Shown here: piece after piece, positions 42,197-50,107 of the stretch
Layout of the letters: every line of letters starts with the position of its first letter
Numbering within the stretch: the stretch's first letter is position 1
Source: Paraktedonobacter carboxidivorans
GTDB taxonomy: Bacteria; Chloroflexota; Ktedonobacteria; Ktedonobacterales; Ktedonobacteraceae
Length of the DNA: 64,000 nt
Assembly (NCBI GenBank): GCA_041156125.1
Contig: JBEVTI010000013.1
Coordinates: forward strand, 62,001 to 126,000
Reading direction: 5' to 3'
Notes under the pieces: model-generated
The model's database searches: none
Seen by the model: only the letters and a program-made list of their open reading frames with translations
Told to the model about the DNA's origin: nothing
Program-made: the position numbers and the translations under genes

Positions 42197-43054
42197 ATGC
42201 ACAGAGAGATCACCACTTCTTCAACCGCGACCTTCCTTCCGCCGGAGTATCTTTTTACGCATGTCGAGACCGAGGCAACTGTCAGTGGGACCGTTCAGGA
42301 ATTACATAGTGCGGGCCATACAGAGATCGCCCTGGTCGCTATTTGTCTCCGCTATCCAACTACCGAGAGAAACAGGCCCTTGAAGACGCTGGCAGACGAT
42401 CTGGCGAAGCAGGGAATGCTCTACCTGCTGCAGCATCTGCGCACCCTGGTGCGTAAGACAGATAAAGTCTTCATGTGCGGACACTACATGTATTTTGTGC
42501 TGCTTGCGGCCAAGCTTCAGGGAGCAGAGATTGTTGAGGAGCGACTCTGGGAAGCTTTGCTCTGGCATATTCACAGTATGGGTGAGCAGGATTTGCCGCG
42601 CCCTGAGCATGTAAGTATCGGACATAGCGCTTTTCCGCTGCCTCAGGCGAGTTCTGAGGAACTACTTAGCGCTTCTCAGGCGATCAGCAAGCACTTTGGA
42701 CCGCGTGTCCGGCGAGTTACGCAGCGGGCAGGTCGTACACAGGAGGAAGCAAGCGAACTGCTGGAGGCGGAAGAGGAACTACCTCGTCTGGCCAAACGCC
42801 TCGGCATTCCCTACCTGACCTTTCTCCCCTCCAGGCCACCCCGGCGTGCTCTACAGGTGGTCAGTACCAGTCTGGCCCGCGAACTGCGCTGCTATCCACT
42901 CGGACGCGAGCGCAATATGCTGACTGTGGCCATGCTCAATCCTCAGGACCAGCAGGCTCTGGAGCGTCTGCACCAGGAAACGGGTCTGCAGATTTTTCCT
43001 GTATTGACACATCCGCAAGCATTAGAGAACGCTTTACAACAATTAGGATCGTGA
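42197..43054 (+). CDS. Degenerate GGDEF-like domain fused to an MshEN-type domain
   Basis: The 285-residue protein has two parts. Residues ~25-165 look like a GGDEF fold that has lost its signature: LADDLAKQGMLYLLQHLRTLVRKTDKVFMCGHYMYFVLL, then VSIGHSAFPLPQASSEELLSAS in the place of the late I-motif of cyclases. Residues ~195-285 resemble MshEN (T2SSE-N): RLGIPYLTFLP, LARELRCYPLGRERNMLTVAMLNPQDQQALERLHQETGLQIFPVLTHPQALENAL. MshEN domains bind c-di-GMP in some secretion ATPases. ATG at 42197 follows AAGGAGG by five bases. I infer a c-di-GMP effector. Confidence 0.68.
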   Translation: MHREITTSSTATFLPPEYLFTHVETEATVSGTVQELHSAGHTEIALVAICLRYPTTERNRPLKTLADDLAKQGMLYLLQHLRTLVRKTDKVFMCGHYMYFVLLAAKLQGAEIVEERLWEALLWHIHSMGEQDLPRPEHVSIGHSAFPLPQASSEELLSASQAISKHFGPRVRRVTQRAGRTQEEASELLEAEEELPRLAKRLGIPYLTFLPSRPPRRALQVVSTSLARELRCYPLGRERNMLTVAMLNPQDQQALERLHQETGLQIFPVLTHPQALENALQQLGS

Positions 43055-43088
43055 TTATGGGGGTAAAGCTCCCTCCCTTACAGGCATG

Positions 43089-43427
43089 CTAAAACTCTGT
43101 TTCACGCGCGAAGAAAGGTTCTTCGCGTACGACCCGTTCGGACGGTTTCTCTTTACGCAGCCAGGCCTTGAGTCGTCCCATAGGAATGGAGAAGCGGGTG
43201 CCATCAAATGCTTCCTCGACAAAACTGCCCCTGACCAGCTTGTCAAGTGCCTGGATTACGTCTTAACCTGCGCAGAGTTCGTTGCAGATCTTAGAGTTCA
43301 GCGGGAGTTTGCTCTTTCACAAGAGGGTTCGCGCCCTTTTCCAGGATAGTTTGACCCAGATAATGGAAATAGAGACGCAGACACTGGATAAGCTGGAATA
43401 AAGTCAGTTCAGAGATCCCACTCGGAT
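43089..43427 (-). pseudogene. Remnant of an ATPase/STAND-type protein C-terminus
   Basis: Minus-strand translation gives two protein-like pieces in different frames: ...ELTLFQLIQCLRLYFHYLGQ... ending with an in-frame TAA, then DVIQALDKLVRGSFVEEAF and FSIPMGRLKAWLRKEKP ending in TAG at 43091-43089. The second piece resembles the winged-helix end of AAA/STAND ATPases (ALDxLVRxGxV...RFxVPxxxxWL). The stop and the frameshift mark a decayed gene. There is no start codon with a ribosome site. Confidence 0.5.
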
Positions 43428-43490
43428 TTTAGGGGAGTGGCTGAGTTTGTAGGCGACAATGCCGCTTACAAACTCAGCCACTCCCCTAAA
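43428..43490. terminator. 28-bp hairpin
   Basis: Arms 43428-43455 and 43463-43490 pair over 28 positions with one G-U wobble; the loop is seven bases. It follows the 3' end of the minus-strand beta-propeller gene (43525) by about 35 bases and can terminate it. Confidence 0.85.
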
Positions 43491-43524
43491 CGCTTCGGCG
43501 GTAAAGCCGCCAGGTACAAAAGTT

Positions 43525-45090
43525 TTACTCGGTTGGAGTCACACCTATCCCGGGCTCAGGCTGTGAGGGGGACAGTGGAGTGGTATTAAATTCTGCGTCT
43601 TCCCACAGTTTGTTGCCATTCGCAGCGTTCAGAGCGTATACCTTATTAGGCACATTCTGCTTTTCGGCGGGATTGGTAAAGTAGACGATCCCGTTACTGA
43701 CACAGAGGTTATCGACAAAGCCGTTGGCGAATGGCTGCTGCCACTTGATCGCGCCGGTCGCGGCTGAGATCGCAATGACCCGCCCATGTCCCTGAGTGTC
43801 GTTATCGGTATTGACATAGACCAGGCCATCACTGATCACAGGCGTACTCTGGACGGCTCCATTCACTGGCAGGCTCCAGAGTTGTTTATTGTTCTGGACA
43901 TCGTAAGCGTAGACTTTGCCCGTCCAATTGCTCTGAGTGGTCGTCAAGTGCGCCGTTCCGAAGTACACAATATTCTGGTCCACAGCAAAACGGAGAAGAG
44001 CATCGCCAGCGAAAACCGGACTCTTCCAGACCAGAGCACCTCCATCAACCTTGTAGGCTGCGATATAACTCTGGCCTTCCCCAACCGTATCGTTGTTCGT
44101 TGAGACGAGGATGTAGACCAGGTTGTTGACGATGCGCAGGGAGATAACCGGACTGTTTGTCGGTCCTTTGATTGTTACATGCCAGAGGGATTTGCCACTG
44201 GTAGGATCGTAGACTTGCAAACCAGTATCGGCACTCACTGCAAGGATGCCATCACTTACCGCCAGCGTCCACGTAGCGCTAGTGGTAGAATAGACAGCGT
44301 GCTGTTTACCATCCGAGGTATTAAGTACAGACACATAGGCCTTGCTCTTATTGGCAGCCAGCCAGACCTGCCATCCGACGTAGAGTTGATTTTGGGCAAG
44401 CACCATGTCTGTTGTGTTGCTCTCCCCTTGCGTAGAAGAAAAAGCGTGAGTCCAGAGTATTTTGCCGGTGTTAGCGTTAAGAGCGACAACAGCGTTTGTA
44501 CCATTGGTTGACTGGTTGCTTTGCAAAACATAAACGACGTTTCCGGCGGGAACGATTTTCCCGATATCCGCTAGCGATTGCTGCCAGAATGCCTGGTGCG
44601 TCTGAGAATTAACTCTGGTCAGACCCTTTATGTTGCTTACGTAGATGCCCTGGGGCAGACTGCTGGTCTGGTGCCCGTTAGATCCAAGTCCGGTGGTGTG
44701 TGTATGTTGTTGACTCTGGTGAGCCAGATTTGAGACGACGAGCATGCTCCCAACAATCAGGGCCGCAACACAGGCCGCTGCGAGCAGGGACAATGTACGA
44801 ACCAGGGGATTTTTACGAGTTTCATGCATATGACGATTCCTTTCGAGATTGAGAATCTTTGCACTGGCTGGCTGTGGTGCCGCGAAGGTCGCGCTCAACT
44901 TCTCTGGTTGCTCGTTCTCTAAACCCAGGCGTTGCCAGACCTTCATCAGCGAGCGCTCATCGCCCTGATACATCTGATGCAGGTCTGAGACAATCTGCTC
45001 GTTCGGTGAAGCTGGCAAGCGACGAGCCAGCAACTGGTCGAGCTGGTTATCTACCAGGTTCGGGATAAACTTTGGCATGTGTTTGTCCAT
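43525..45090 (-). CDS. PQQ-like beta-propeller membrane protein, probable anti-sigma partner
   Basis: The 521-residue protein has a cytoplasmic N-terminus of ~95 residues, one membrane helix (TLSLLAAACVAALIVGSMLVV, about 98-120) and a large outer domain. The outer part is a PQQ-type beta-propeller: repeated units such as VVALNANTGKILWTH, VYDPTSGKSLWHV, AAYKVDGGALVWKS, VYAYDVQNNKQLWSL, VIAISAATGAIKWQQ and VYALNAANGNKLWED. It starts four bases after the ECF sigma gene stop, so it is probably its membrane-bound regulator. The N-terminus has no zinc-finger motif. It likely senses something at the cell surface. Confidence 0.82.
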   Translation of the reverse strand: MDKHMPKFIPNLVDNQLDQLLARRLPASPNEQIVSDLHQMYQGDERSLMKVWQRLGLENEQPEKLSATFAAPQPASAKILNLERNRHMHETRKNPLVRTLSLLAAACVAALIVGSMLVVSNLAHQSQQHTHTTGLGSNGHQTSSLPQGIYVSNIKGLTRVNSQTHQAFWQQSLADIGKIVPAGNVVYVLQSNQSTNGTNAVVALNANTGKILWTHAFSSTQGESNTTDMVLAQNQLYVGWQVWLAANKSKAYVSVLNTSDGKQHAVYSTTSATWTLAVSDGILAVSADTGLQVYDPTSGKSLWHVTIKGPTNSPVISLRIVNNLVYILVSTNNDTVGEGQSYIAAYKVDGGALVWKSPVFAGDALLRFAVDQNIVYFGTAHLTTTQSNWTGKVYAYDVQNNKQLWSLPVNGAVQSTPVISDGLVYVNTDNDTQGHGRVIAISAATGAIKWQQPFANGFVDNLCVSNGIVYFTNPAEKQNVPNKVYALNAANGNKLWEDAEFNTTPLSPSQPEPGIGVTPTE

Positions 45091-45094
45091 TAGA

Positions 45095-45643
45095 TTAGTC
45101 CTCCCTACCTTGCTTATAGATGCTGCGCAAGAGATTAAGGGAACGAGAGAGCATAGTGCGAATAGCCCCGTTGCTCTTGTTGAGTCGTTGAGCGATCTCG
45201 CTGCATTTTAAGCCGCGCGCAAAACGCAAGCGGAGAATTTCCTGCTGAATTTCCGGCAGGGAAGAGATGTGTGTGCGCAGTTCAGCATACATTTCCTGGC
45301 GCAAAGCCGCGACCTCCGGGGCGGAGGCATCATCGTCGTCAAGGACCTCCGCGATCTCCTCCAGCCCCATGGAGAAGATCGGGCGGTGCCGCGTATGCCG
45401 ATAATGGTCAGTGGCTTTGTTGCGAGCAACTGTCCACAGCCAGGTATGCTGCTTGCTTTCGTCCAGCCTGGGCAGAGTCTCGCTCTCAACGGCTGCCTGA
45501 AAGACCTCCAGCAGCACGTCCTCCGCGTCTTCCCTGCTTGGGACCTGCCGGCACAAAAACATCAGCATGGCCGGCGCGTGGCGTTGGTAGAGTTGAGCGA
45601 CAAGCGCGTGATTGGATCGCACAAGCTGCTTCTTAAACTGCAT
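45095..45643 (-). CDS. ECF-type RNA polymerase sigma factor
   Basis: The 182-residue protein has sigma region 2 (LYQRHAPAMLMFLCRQVPSREDAEDVLLEVFQAA, then HTWLWTVARNKATDHYRHTRH) and region 4 (LPEIQQEILRLRFARGLKCSEIAQRLNKSNGAIRTMLSRSLNLLRSIY). ATG at 45643 has AGGAAA six bases upstream; a TTG seven codons earlier is less likely. It is followed at once by the propeller anti-sigma candidate. Confidence 0.92.
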   Translation of the reverse strand: MQFKKQLVRSNHALVAQLYQRHAPAMLMFLCRQVPSREDAEDVLLEVFQAAVESETLPRLDESKQHTWLWTVARNKATDHYRHTRHRPIFSMGLEEIAEVLDDDDASAPEVAALRQEMYAELRTHISSLPEIQQEILRLRFARGLKCSEIAQRLNKSNGAIRTMLSRSLNLLRSIYKQGRED

Positions 45644-45734
45644 ACTATTTCCTATACTAGTCAAGCTTGATAAGAATAAATATCATGATACTTTCTTTTA
45701 TTGTGTCGTCGGGAAAAAGCGAAGTGTTACATTG

Positions 45735-45852
45735 ACATGAGCTATCCCGGATTTTGGCAAAATCCGCCAAAACCGGCTATGCCCGCACCCCAGGAGTGAG
45801 ATGATGAGTTTTTGTGCGGCGGGCCGGGAGGCCCGCCGCACAAAAACTCATC
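45735..45852. repeat. Composite dispersed palindromic repeat
   Basis: Box-like CGGATTTT (45748-45755) and AAAATCCG (45759-45766), then a perfect 23-bp stem with arms 45803-45825 and 45830-45852 (core GTTTTTGTGCGGCGGGCC), followed by TGAAAAAAG. The rest of the 45644-46144 gap shows only a possible TATACT box near 46081 for the peptidase gene. Confidence 0.8.
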
Positions 45853-46144
45853 TGAAAAAAGGGTTGGGGCGCTTTGACAAACTTTGGCAAAGTTTGAGGC
45901 GTATCCACGCCGAAACGGCTCTGCCTGGCCTGGTACTCATCGTATTTCCTCTCTGCTCTCTTCCTTGTAAAAAATGTATCTCTAGTGTATGACCTATGAA
46001 GAGAGGGAAGAACATAGGGGATAGTACGGTTTTAAAAAGTCGCGAGAAGGGGCAACGTGGTGTGCTCTGGTGTATGTGATATACTGTCGGTACTTTTCCG
46101 TTTGGTGCCATTTATTCCTGTTTTAGAAAGGATCAAGATAGACA

Positions 46145-47422
46145 ATGAGCGACCAGATACAACTTCCAGAAAACTATTTCTATCATCGTCTGGCCAATGG
46201 AATTGAGGTGATTGGTCAGTCTATGCCTAGTCTAAGTTCGACGACCTTCGGGTTGCAATTTGATGCGGCGGTGGTTGATGAGCCGGAAGATAAGGCGGGT
46301 CTTGCTCATCTTTTTGAGTATATGCTTTTTCAGGGGACGAAAGAGAAGGACGCGCGCGCGCTCAATGAAGCTTTTGAGTCACTAGGCGCGCGTAAAGGTG
46401 CCAGCACTGGTCTGGAGACCTCACAGGTCTCAGCACAAATCGTCCATAACAAGTTTGACGCGACTCTTGATCTGATCTGTGAACTGCTCCTGACCTCGAC
46501 ATTTCCCAAGGACGAACTTGAGCAGATGCGCAATATTATCCTGCAAGAGATTCGTCGGCGCGACGATGAACCAATGAGCCGCATTTTTGAGCTGGTGCGC
46601 GCCAATTTTTACCATGGCACAGCCCTGGCTCGTCCATTATTGGGGAGCTCCGAGAGCGTCAGGGGTTTGCAGCGCTACGATCTGCGCCAGTTCTGGCAAC
46701 AGCGCTATCAGCCCAATAATATGCTCTTTGCTATCGCTGGTAAGTTTGATTGGGCACACGTAGTCACGCGTGTTGAGGAGCTTTTTGGCGCCTGGCAGGG
46801 CCATGCCACTCCTTCGCCCTCGCAGGCTCCCGCGCCAGAAGCACGGATCGCCCTGGAGTTTCAGGAAGGCAAGCAGGAGCATCTCGCTCTAATGGTACCT
46901 TTCGCCAGCTATACCAGCCCTGATTACTATCCAGCTCTGGTCTTAACCGAAGTCCTGGGTGGCAATATGGCCTCGCGCCTGTTCGTCGAGGTACGTGAGA
47001 AGCGCGGCCTGGTCTATAGCGTCTCTGCCGGTCAGACCAGCAATAAACAAATCGGCGCCCTGCGCATATATGCTGGCACCAAGCCCGAACAGGCCCACGA
47101 GTGCCTCGAAGTGATCGTCAACGAATTGCGCAAGCTGGAGCAGGAGGGCATCACCGCCGACGAACTGTCCCGTGCCAAGGTGCAGCTCAAAAGCGAGAAT
47201 GTCATGCGCAGCGAGGGTTCTGGCTCGCGTATGGGCGCGATTACGCGCTCCTGGTGGTTTGAGCGCAAGATCCATACCGTCCAGGAAATCAAGGCCTCGA
47301 TTGACGCTGTAACTCAGGAGAGTATCCTCGAACTTCTCCAGCGTTATTCTCTGCTCAACCCGCTGACTGTCGCCGCGATTGGCCCGCTTAGCCAGGAAGA
47401 ACTGGTTGGCAATGTACTCTAG
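46145..47422 (+). CDS. M16-family peptidase-like protein with altered zinc motif
   Basis: The 425-residue protein has the M16B two-lobe layout: GLQFDAAVVDEPEDKAGLAHLFEYMLFQGT in the N-terminal lobe, then LDLICELLLTSTFPKDELEQMRNIILQEI, and in the second lobe GGNMASRLFVEVREKRGLVYSV, the segment of the R/Y pair. The zinc motif reads H55-L-F-E58-Y59 instead of HxxEH, so one zinc ligand is missing. It may be an inactive partner subunit of another M16 protein, or use another ligand. No second M16 gene is nearby. It ends inside a 74-base palindrome. Confidence 0.83.
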   Translation: MSDQIQLPENYFYHRLANGIEVIGQSMPSLSSTTFGLQFDAAVVDEPEDKAGLAHLFEYMLFQGTKEKDARALNEAFESLGARKGASTGLETSQVSAQIVHNKFDATLDLICELLLTSTFPKDELEQMRNIILQEIRRRDDEPMSRIFELVRANFYHGTALARPLLGSSESVRGLQRYDLRQFWQQRYQPNNMLFAIAGKFDWAHVVTRVEELFGAWQGHATPSPSQAPAPEARIALEFQEGKQEHLALMVPFASYTSPDYYPALVLTEVLGGNMASRLFVEVREKRGLVYSVSAGQTSNKQIGALRIYAGTKPEQAHECLEVIVNELRKLEQEGITADELSRAKVQLKSENVMRSEGSGSRMGAITRSWWFERKIHTVQEIKASIDAVTQESILELLQRYSLLNPLTVAAIGPLSQEELVGNVL

Positions 47423-47486
47423 ATAGTGAGCAGATAAAAAGCCGGGCGCGCGCCCGGCTTTTTATCTGCTCACTATCTAGAGTACA
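47413..47486. terminator. Perfect 74-base palindrome after the M16 gene
   Basis: The sequence is its own reverse complement over 74 bases (37-bp arms, no loop bases), centred on GCCGGGCGC/GCGCCCGGC. The arms include AAAAAGCC/GGCTTTTT and the stop codon of the M16 gene (47420-47422). It is the longest perfect palindrome found here. Confidence 0.92.
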
Positions 47487-47708
47487 GAAAAGTTGCTTTC
47501 CCTTCTCACACGGTCCCTCCCCCAGATGTATCTCAACTTTGCTCTTCTCATAACCTTTAGACACAGTGAGCAATGCTATCTATAAGAGTTACTTATAACT
47601 AGACACAATAAGACATATAGCTTGAAGATGAAAAGATAGTATGGTACGTTTAGGTTACGTTCGAGGCTGACTGTAGTTGTGCTTTTAATGCAGAAAAGGA
47701 GATAGACA

Positions 47709-48200
47709 ATGACCGTCGTGCAGGAATTTTTACAGGCAAATGAGGCATACGCGGCGAATTTTCAGAAAGGCAGCTTACCGCTACCACCAGCGCGTAAGGT
47801 CGCTGTACTGGCGTGCATGGATGCGCGTATAGATCCCGCTCGTCTGCTGGGGCTGGAAGAAGGGGATGCTCATGTTATTCGCAACGCGGGTGGGCGAGCC
47901 GCTGACGCATTGCGTTCACTTGTGATTTCTGAGCAATTGTTGGGCACAGAGACAATTGTGATCATCCATCATACCGATTGTGGGATGCTGACCTTCACGA
48001 ATCAGCATATTCACGAGAAAATCAAGCAAGATTTGCACGCGGATGCCGATCATATTGCCTTTTTGCCATTCAGCAATCTGGAGCAATCGGTGCGTGACGA
48101 TATTGCTTTTCTGCGCAATTCACCACTGATTCCTGATAATATTACTATTGTTGGCTTTATTTACGATGTAAGCAATGGTAAACTCTTGCCAGTCGATTAA
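47709..48200 (+). CDS. Beta-class carbonic anhydrase
   Basis: The enzyme interconverts CO2 and bicarbonate. The 163-residue protein is of the short form, with zinc ligands in CMDARID (Cys36, Asp38, Arg40) and HTDCG (His88, Cys91), and HVIRNAGGRAADALRSL as in the mycobacterial Rv1284 type. AGGAGATAG precedes the ATG. It is followed after 277 bases by glutamine synthetase on the same strand. Confidence 0.93.
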   Translation: MTVVQEFLQANEAYAANFQKGSLPLPPARKVAVLACMDARIDPARLLGLEEGDAHVIRNAGGRAADALRSLVISEQLLGTETIVIIHHTDCGMLTFTNQHIHEKIKQDLHADADHIAFLPFSNLEQSVRDDIAFLRNSPLIPDNITIVGFIYDVSNGKLLPVD

Positions 48201-48260
48201 AGAAGACAGGTGGTCCAGAGAGGTGTTTCGCGGATTTTCTTTCCCCGTACTATCTACGAT

Positions 48261-48341
48261 AGCCAGAGAACAACTGGAGCTAAGAGAGCGCTAGAAGCCA
48301 GAGAGGGTCCTTACCTGGCAAGTAAGGGCTGTTCTCTGGCT
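48261..48341 (+). promoter_or_regulatory. Three-way-junction-like structure before glutamine synthetase
   Basis: AGCCAGAGAACA (48261-48272) pairs perfectly with TGTTCTCTGGCT (48330-48341). Within it lies CCTTAC-CTGGCAA-GTAAGG (48309-48327) and a weaker CTGG/CCAG stem (48274-48301). It could end the carbonic anhydrase transcript or form a regulatory RNA. No known riboswitch motif was recognised. Confidence 0.45.
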
Positions 48342-48350
48342 GCGCTGATC

Positions 48351-48359
48351 TGCTATAAT
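48351..48359 (+). promoter_or_regulatory. Extended -10 promoter of glutamine synthetase
   Basis: TGCTATAAT is an extended -10 box. The -35 region is poor (GTTCTC), as expected for this class or for an activator-dependent promoter. Transcription would begin around 48366, just before the tandem 46-base repeats. Confidence 0.6.
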
Positions 48360-48370
48360 GTGCCTGCCTG

Positions 48371-48462
48371 TGCAAGAAGTCAAAGGCGATTATTCTTCAG
48401 GATCGGATCATTTCGCTGCAAGAAGTCAAAGGCGATTATTCTTCAGGATCAGGTCATTCCGC
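48371..48462 (+). repeat. Tandem 46-base duplication in the glutamine synthetase leader
   Basis: Units 48371-48416 and 48417-48462 begin TGCAAGAAGTCAAAGGCGAT and differ at only a few positions near their ends. They fill nearly the whole predicted leader between the -10 box and the ribosome site GAGGTG. Confidence 0.9.
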
Positions 48463-48477
48463 AAGAGGTGCAAAAAA

Positions 48478-49881
48478 ATGGCAGAACCACAAGATCAAGC
48501 TCTTCAGGAGCGAGTATTTAAAATTATAGAGGCCGAAGGTATCCGTTTCATCAATCTGGAGTTTACTGATGTCGTCGGTATGGCCAAGAGTGTGTCCATT
48601 CCTGTGGAACAACTTCCCGCTACTCTCAAGAGCGGCAGATGGTTTGACGGTTCCGCGCTTGAGAGTATTGCGCGTGTGGCCGAAACAGATATGTATCTTT
48701 TTCCCGACCTGAGCACATTCTCGACTCTTCCAGTGCGAGTGCGTCCACCCAGCTTTAGCCAGTTCACTGATGTGGATCTGCTTAACGCTGATGAAGTAGG
48801 CGCGCGCGTGATTTGTAATGTGCTTAGTCCTGATGGTGAGCGTTTTGACGGAGATCCGCGCGCTACTCTGTTACGCGCTCTGGATACCGCGCGCACTATG
48901 GGCTACGATTTTATGGTCGCGCCTGAATTGGAGTTTTTCCTGCTCCATATCGAAGGAAAAACACCTATGCCTCTTCCTTTTGATCGCGGAGGCTACTTTG
49001 ACCTTTCCACTGATCTCGCAGCTACGGTGCGCCGTCAGATGGTGCAGGCCTTGCTGCATATGGGCATTAAGATTGAATCCAGCCATCACGAGATTGCCGC
49101 TGGTCAACATGAGATCGATTTTGCAACTGGCGACTCATTGTATATTGCTGACGGCGTGATGACTGCCAAATATGTTCTTAAGGCCATTGCCTCGCGCCAT
49201 AATCTCTACGCGACCTTTATGCCGAAGCCTTTTTTTGGTTTGAACGGATCAGGCATGCATACTCATCAGCAGTTGATCAGCCATGCTACGGGCCGCAATG
49301 CCTTTGTGGATGAAAACGGCAGCGGTGAATATGGTCTCTCCGATGTGGGACGCTACTTTATTGCTGGTCAACTGGCGCACGCGCGCGCCATGTGCGCTGT
49401 GCTCTCCCCGTTGGTCAATTCCTACAAACGCCTGGTGCATGGGTACGAGGCACCTGTGTATATCAACTGGGGACGGGTCAATCGCGAGGCGCTGATCCGT
49501 GTCCCGCGCCCTGATGCCAATCGCCAGACCTCAGCGCGCATTGAACTGCGCTGCTGCGATCCCAGTTGTAATCCCTATCTGGCCTTCTCGGTGATGCTGC
49601 GCGCCGGTCTTGACGGTATCCAGCGTCGCTTACCTCTGCCGCCAGCTATGGATGAGAGCCTTTTTATGCGCGCGGAAGGCGAACGCCAGCGCCATCTCTC
49701 CGCCCTTTTACCCGCGACCCTTGGCGAGGCCCTGGACGATCTGCGCGAAGATCCGCTGATCCGTGAAACTCTTGGAGATACCATCTACGAGGGTTTTATT
49801 GAAGCCAAGGGCATCGAGTGGTCCGATTACCGCAAACAGGTTCACCCCTGGGAACTCGAACGCTATCTCCCAGTCTTTTAA
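48478..49881 (+). CDS. glnA: Glutamine synthetase (type I family)
   Basis: The 467-residue enzyme makes glutamine from glutamate, ammonia and ATP; family members can also act on amines. Motifs seen: INLEFTDVVGMAKSV, WFDGSAL, VAPELEFFLL (metal ligands), IESSHHEIAAGQHEIDF, FMPKPFFGLNGSGMHTHQQL, and the latch-like RIELRCCDPSCNPYLAFSVML. The adenylylation-site Tyr region of GS-I-beta is not seen. ATG at 48478 is preferred to the open extension from 48358, which would translate the tandem repeats. Confidence 0.9.
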   Translation: MAEPQDQALQERVFKIIEAEGIRFINLEFTDVVGMAKSVSIPVEQLPATLKSGRWFDGSALESIARVAETDMYLFPDLSTFSTLPVRVRPPSFSQFTDVDLLNADEVGARVICNVLSPDGERFDGDPRATLLRALDTARTMGYDFMVAPELEFFLLHIEGKTPMPLPFDRGGYFDLSTDLAATVRRQMVQALLHMGIKIESSHHEIAAGQHEIDFATGDSLYIADGVMTAKYVLKAIASRHNLYATFMPKPFFGLNGSGMHTHQQLISHATGRNAFVDENGSGEYGLSDVGRYFIAGQLAHARAMCAVLSPLVNSYKRLVHGYEAPVYINWGRVNREALIRVPRPDANRQTSARIELRCCDPSCNPYLAFSVMLRAGLDGIQRRLPLPPAMDESLFMRAEGERQRHLSALLPATLGEALDDLREDPLIRETLGDTIYEGFIEAKGIEWSDYRKQVHPWELERYLPVF

Positions 49882-49908
49882 ATCTATAGCAGGAAACCTC
49901 CTTTTTCC

Positions 49909-50013
49909 AGAGGTTTGTGGAGGCGAGGCGCTGCGCGTCCTGCCTCCACAAACCTCTCCTCTCAACCGGGTGGGGAGGCAAAAGGCGTGTTGGCCTGATT
50001 TTGAAAAAGCAGG
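49909..50013. repeat. Composite dispersed palindromic repeat
   Basis: Perfect 16-bp arms AGAGGTTTGTGGAGGC (49909-49924) and 49942-49957, then GGTGGGGAGGCAAAA, then an imperfect box CCTGATTTTGAAAAAGCAGG. Same order as the copy at 17845-17940. Confidence 0.8.
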
Positions 50014-50107
50014 GATGAAGCATACTTGTGAGCCTCTCTATACTCTCAATGTGCGGATTTTTGTATACATGTGTTTATTCTGCCATAAGAGATAAAGAGG
50101 AGAGACA

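Noticed and set aside
41779..42309. 176-codon frame across the composite repeat
   Set aside because: It reads through the palindrome and overlaps the start of the GGDEF-MshEN gene; no ribosome site.
48371..48462. Known tandem glutamine riboswitch (glnA RNA)
   Set aside because: Only the tandem layout agrees; the conserved core sequence of the glnA motif is absent.
48358..48477. 40-codon N-terminal extension of glutamine synthetase
   Set aside because: It would translate the tandem 46-base repeats, and ATG at 48478 has its own ribosome site and gives the usual family start.
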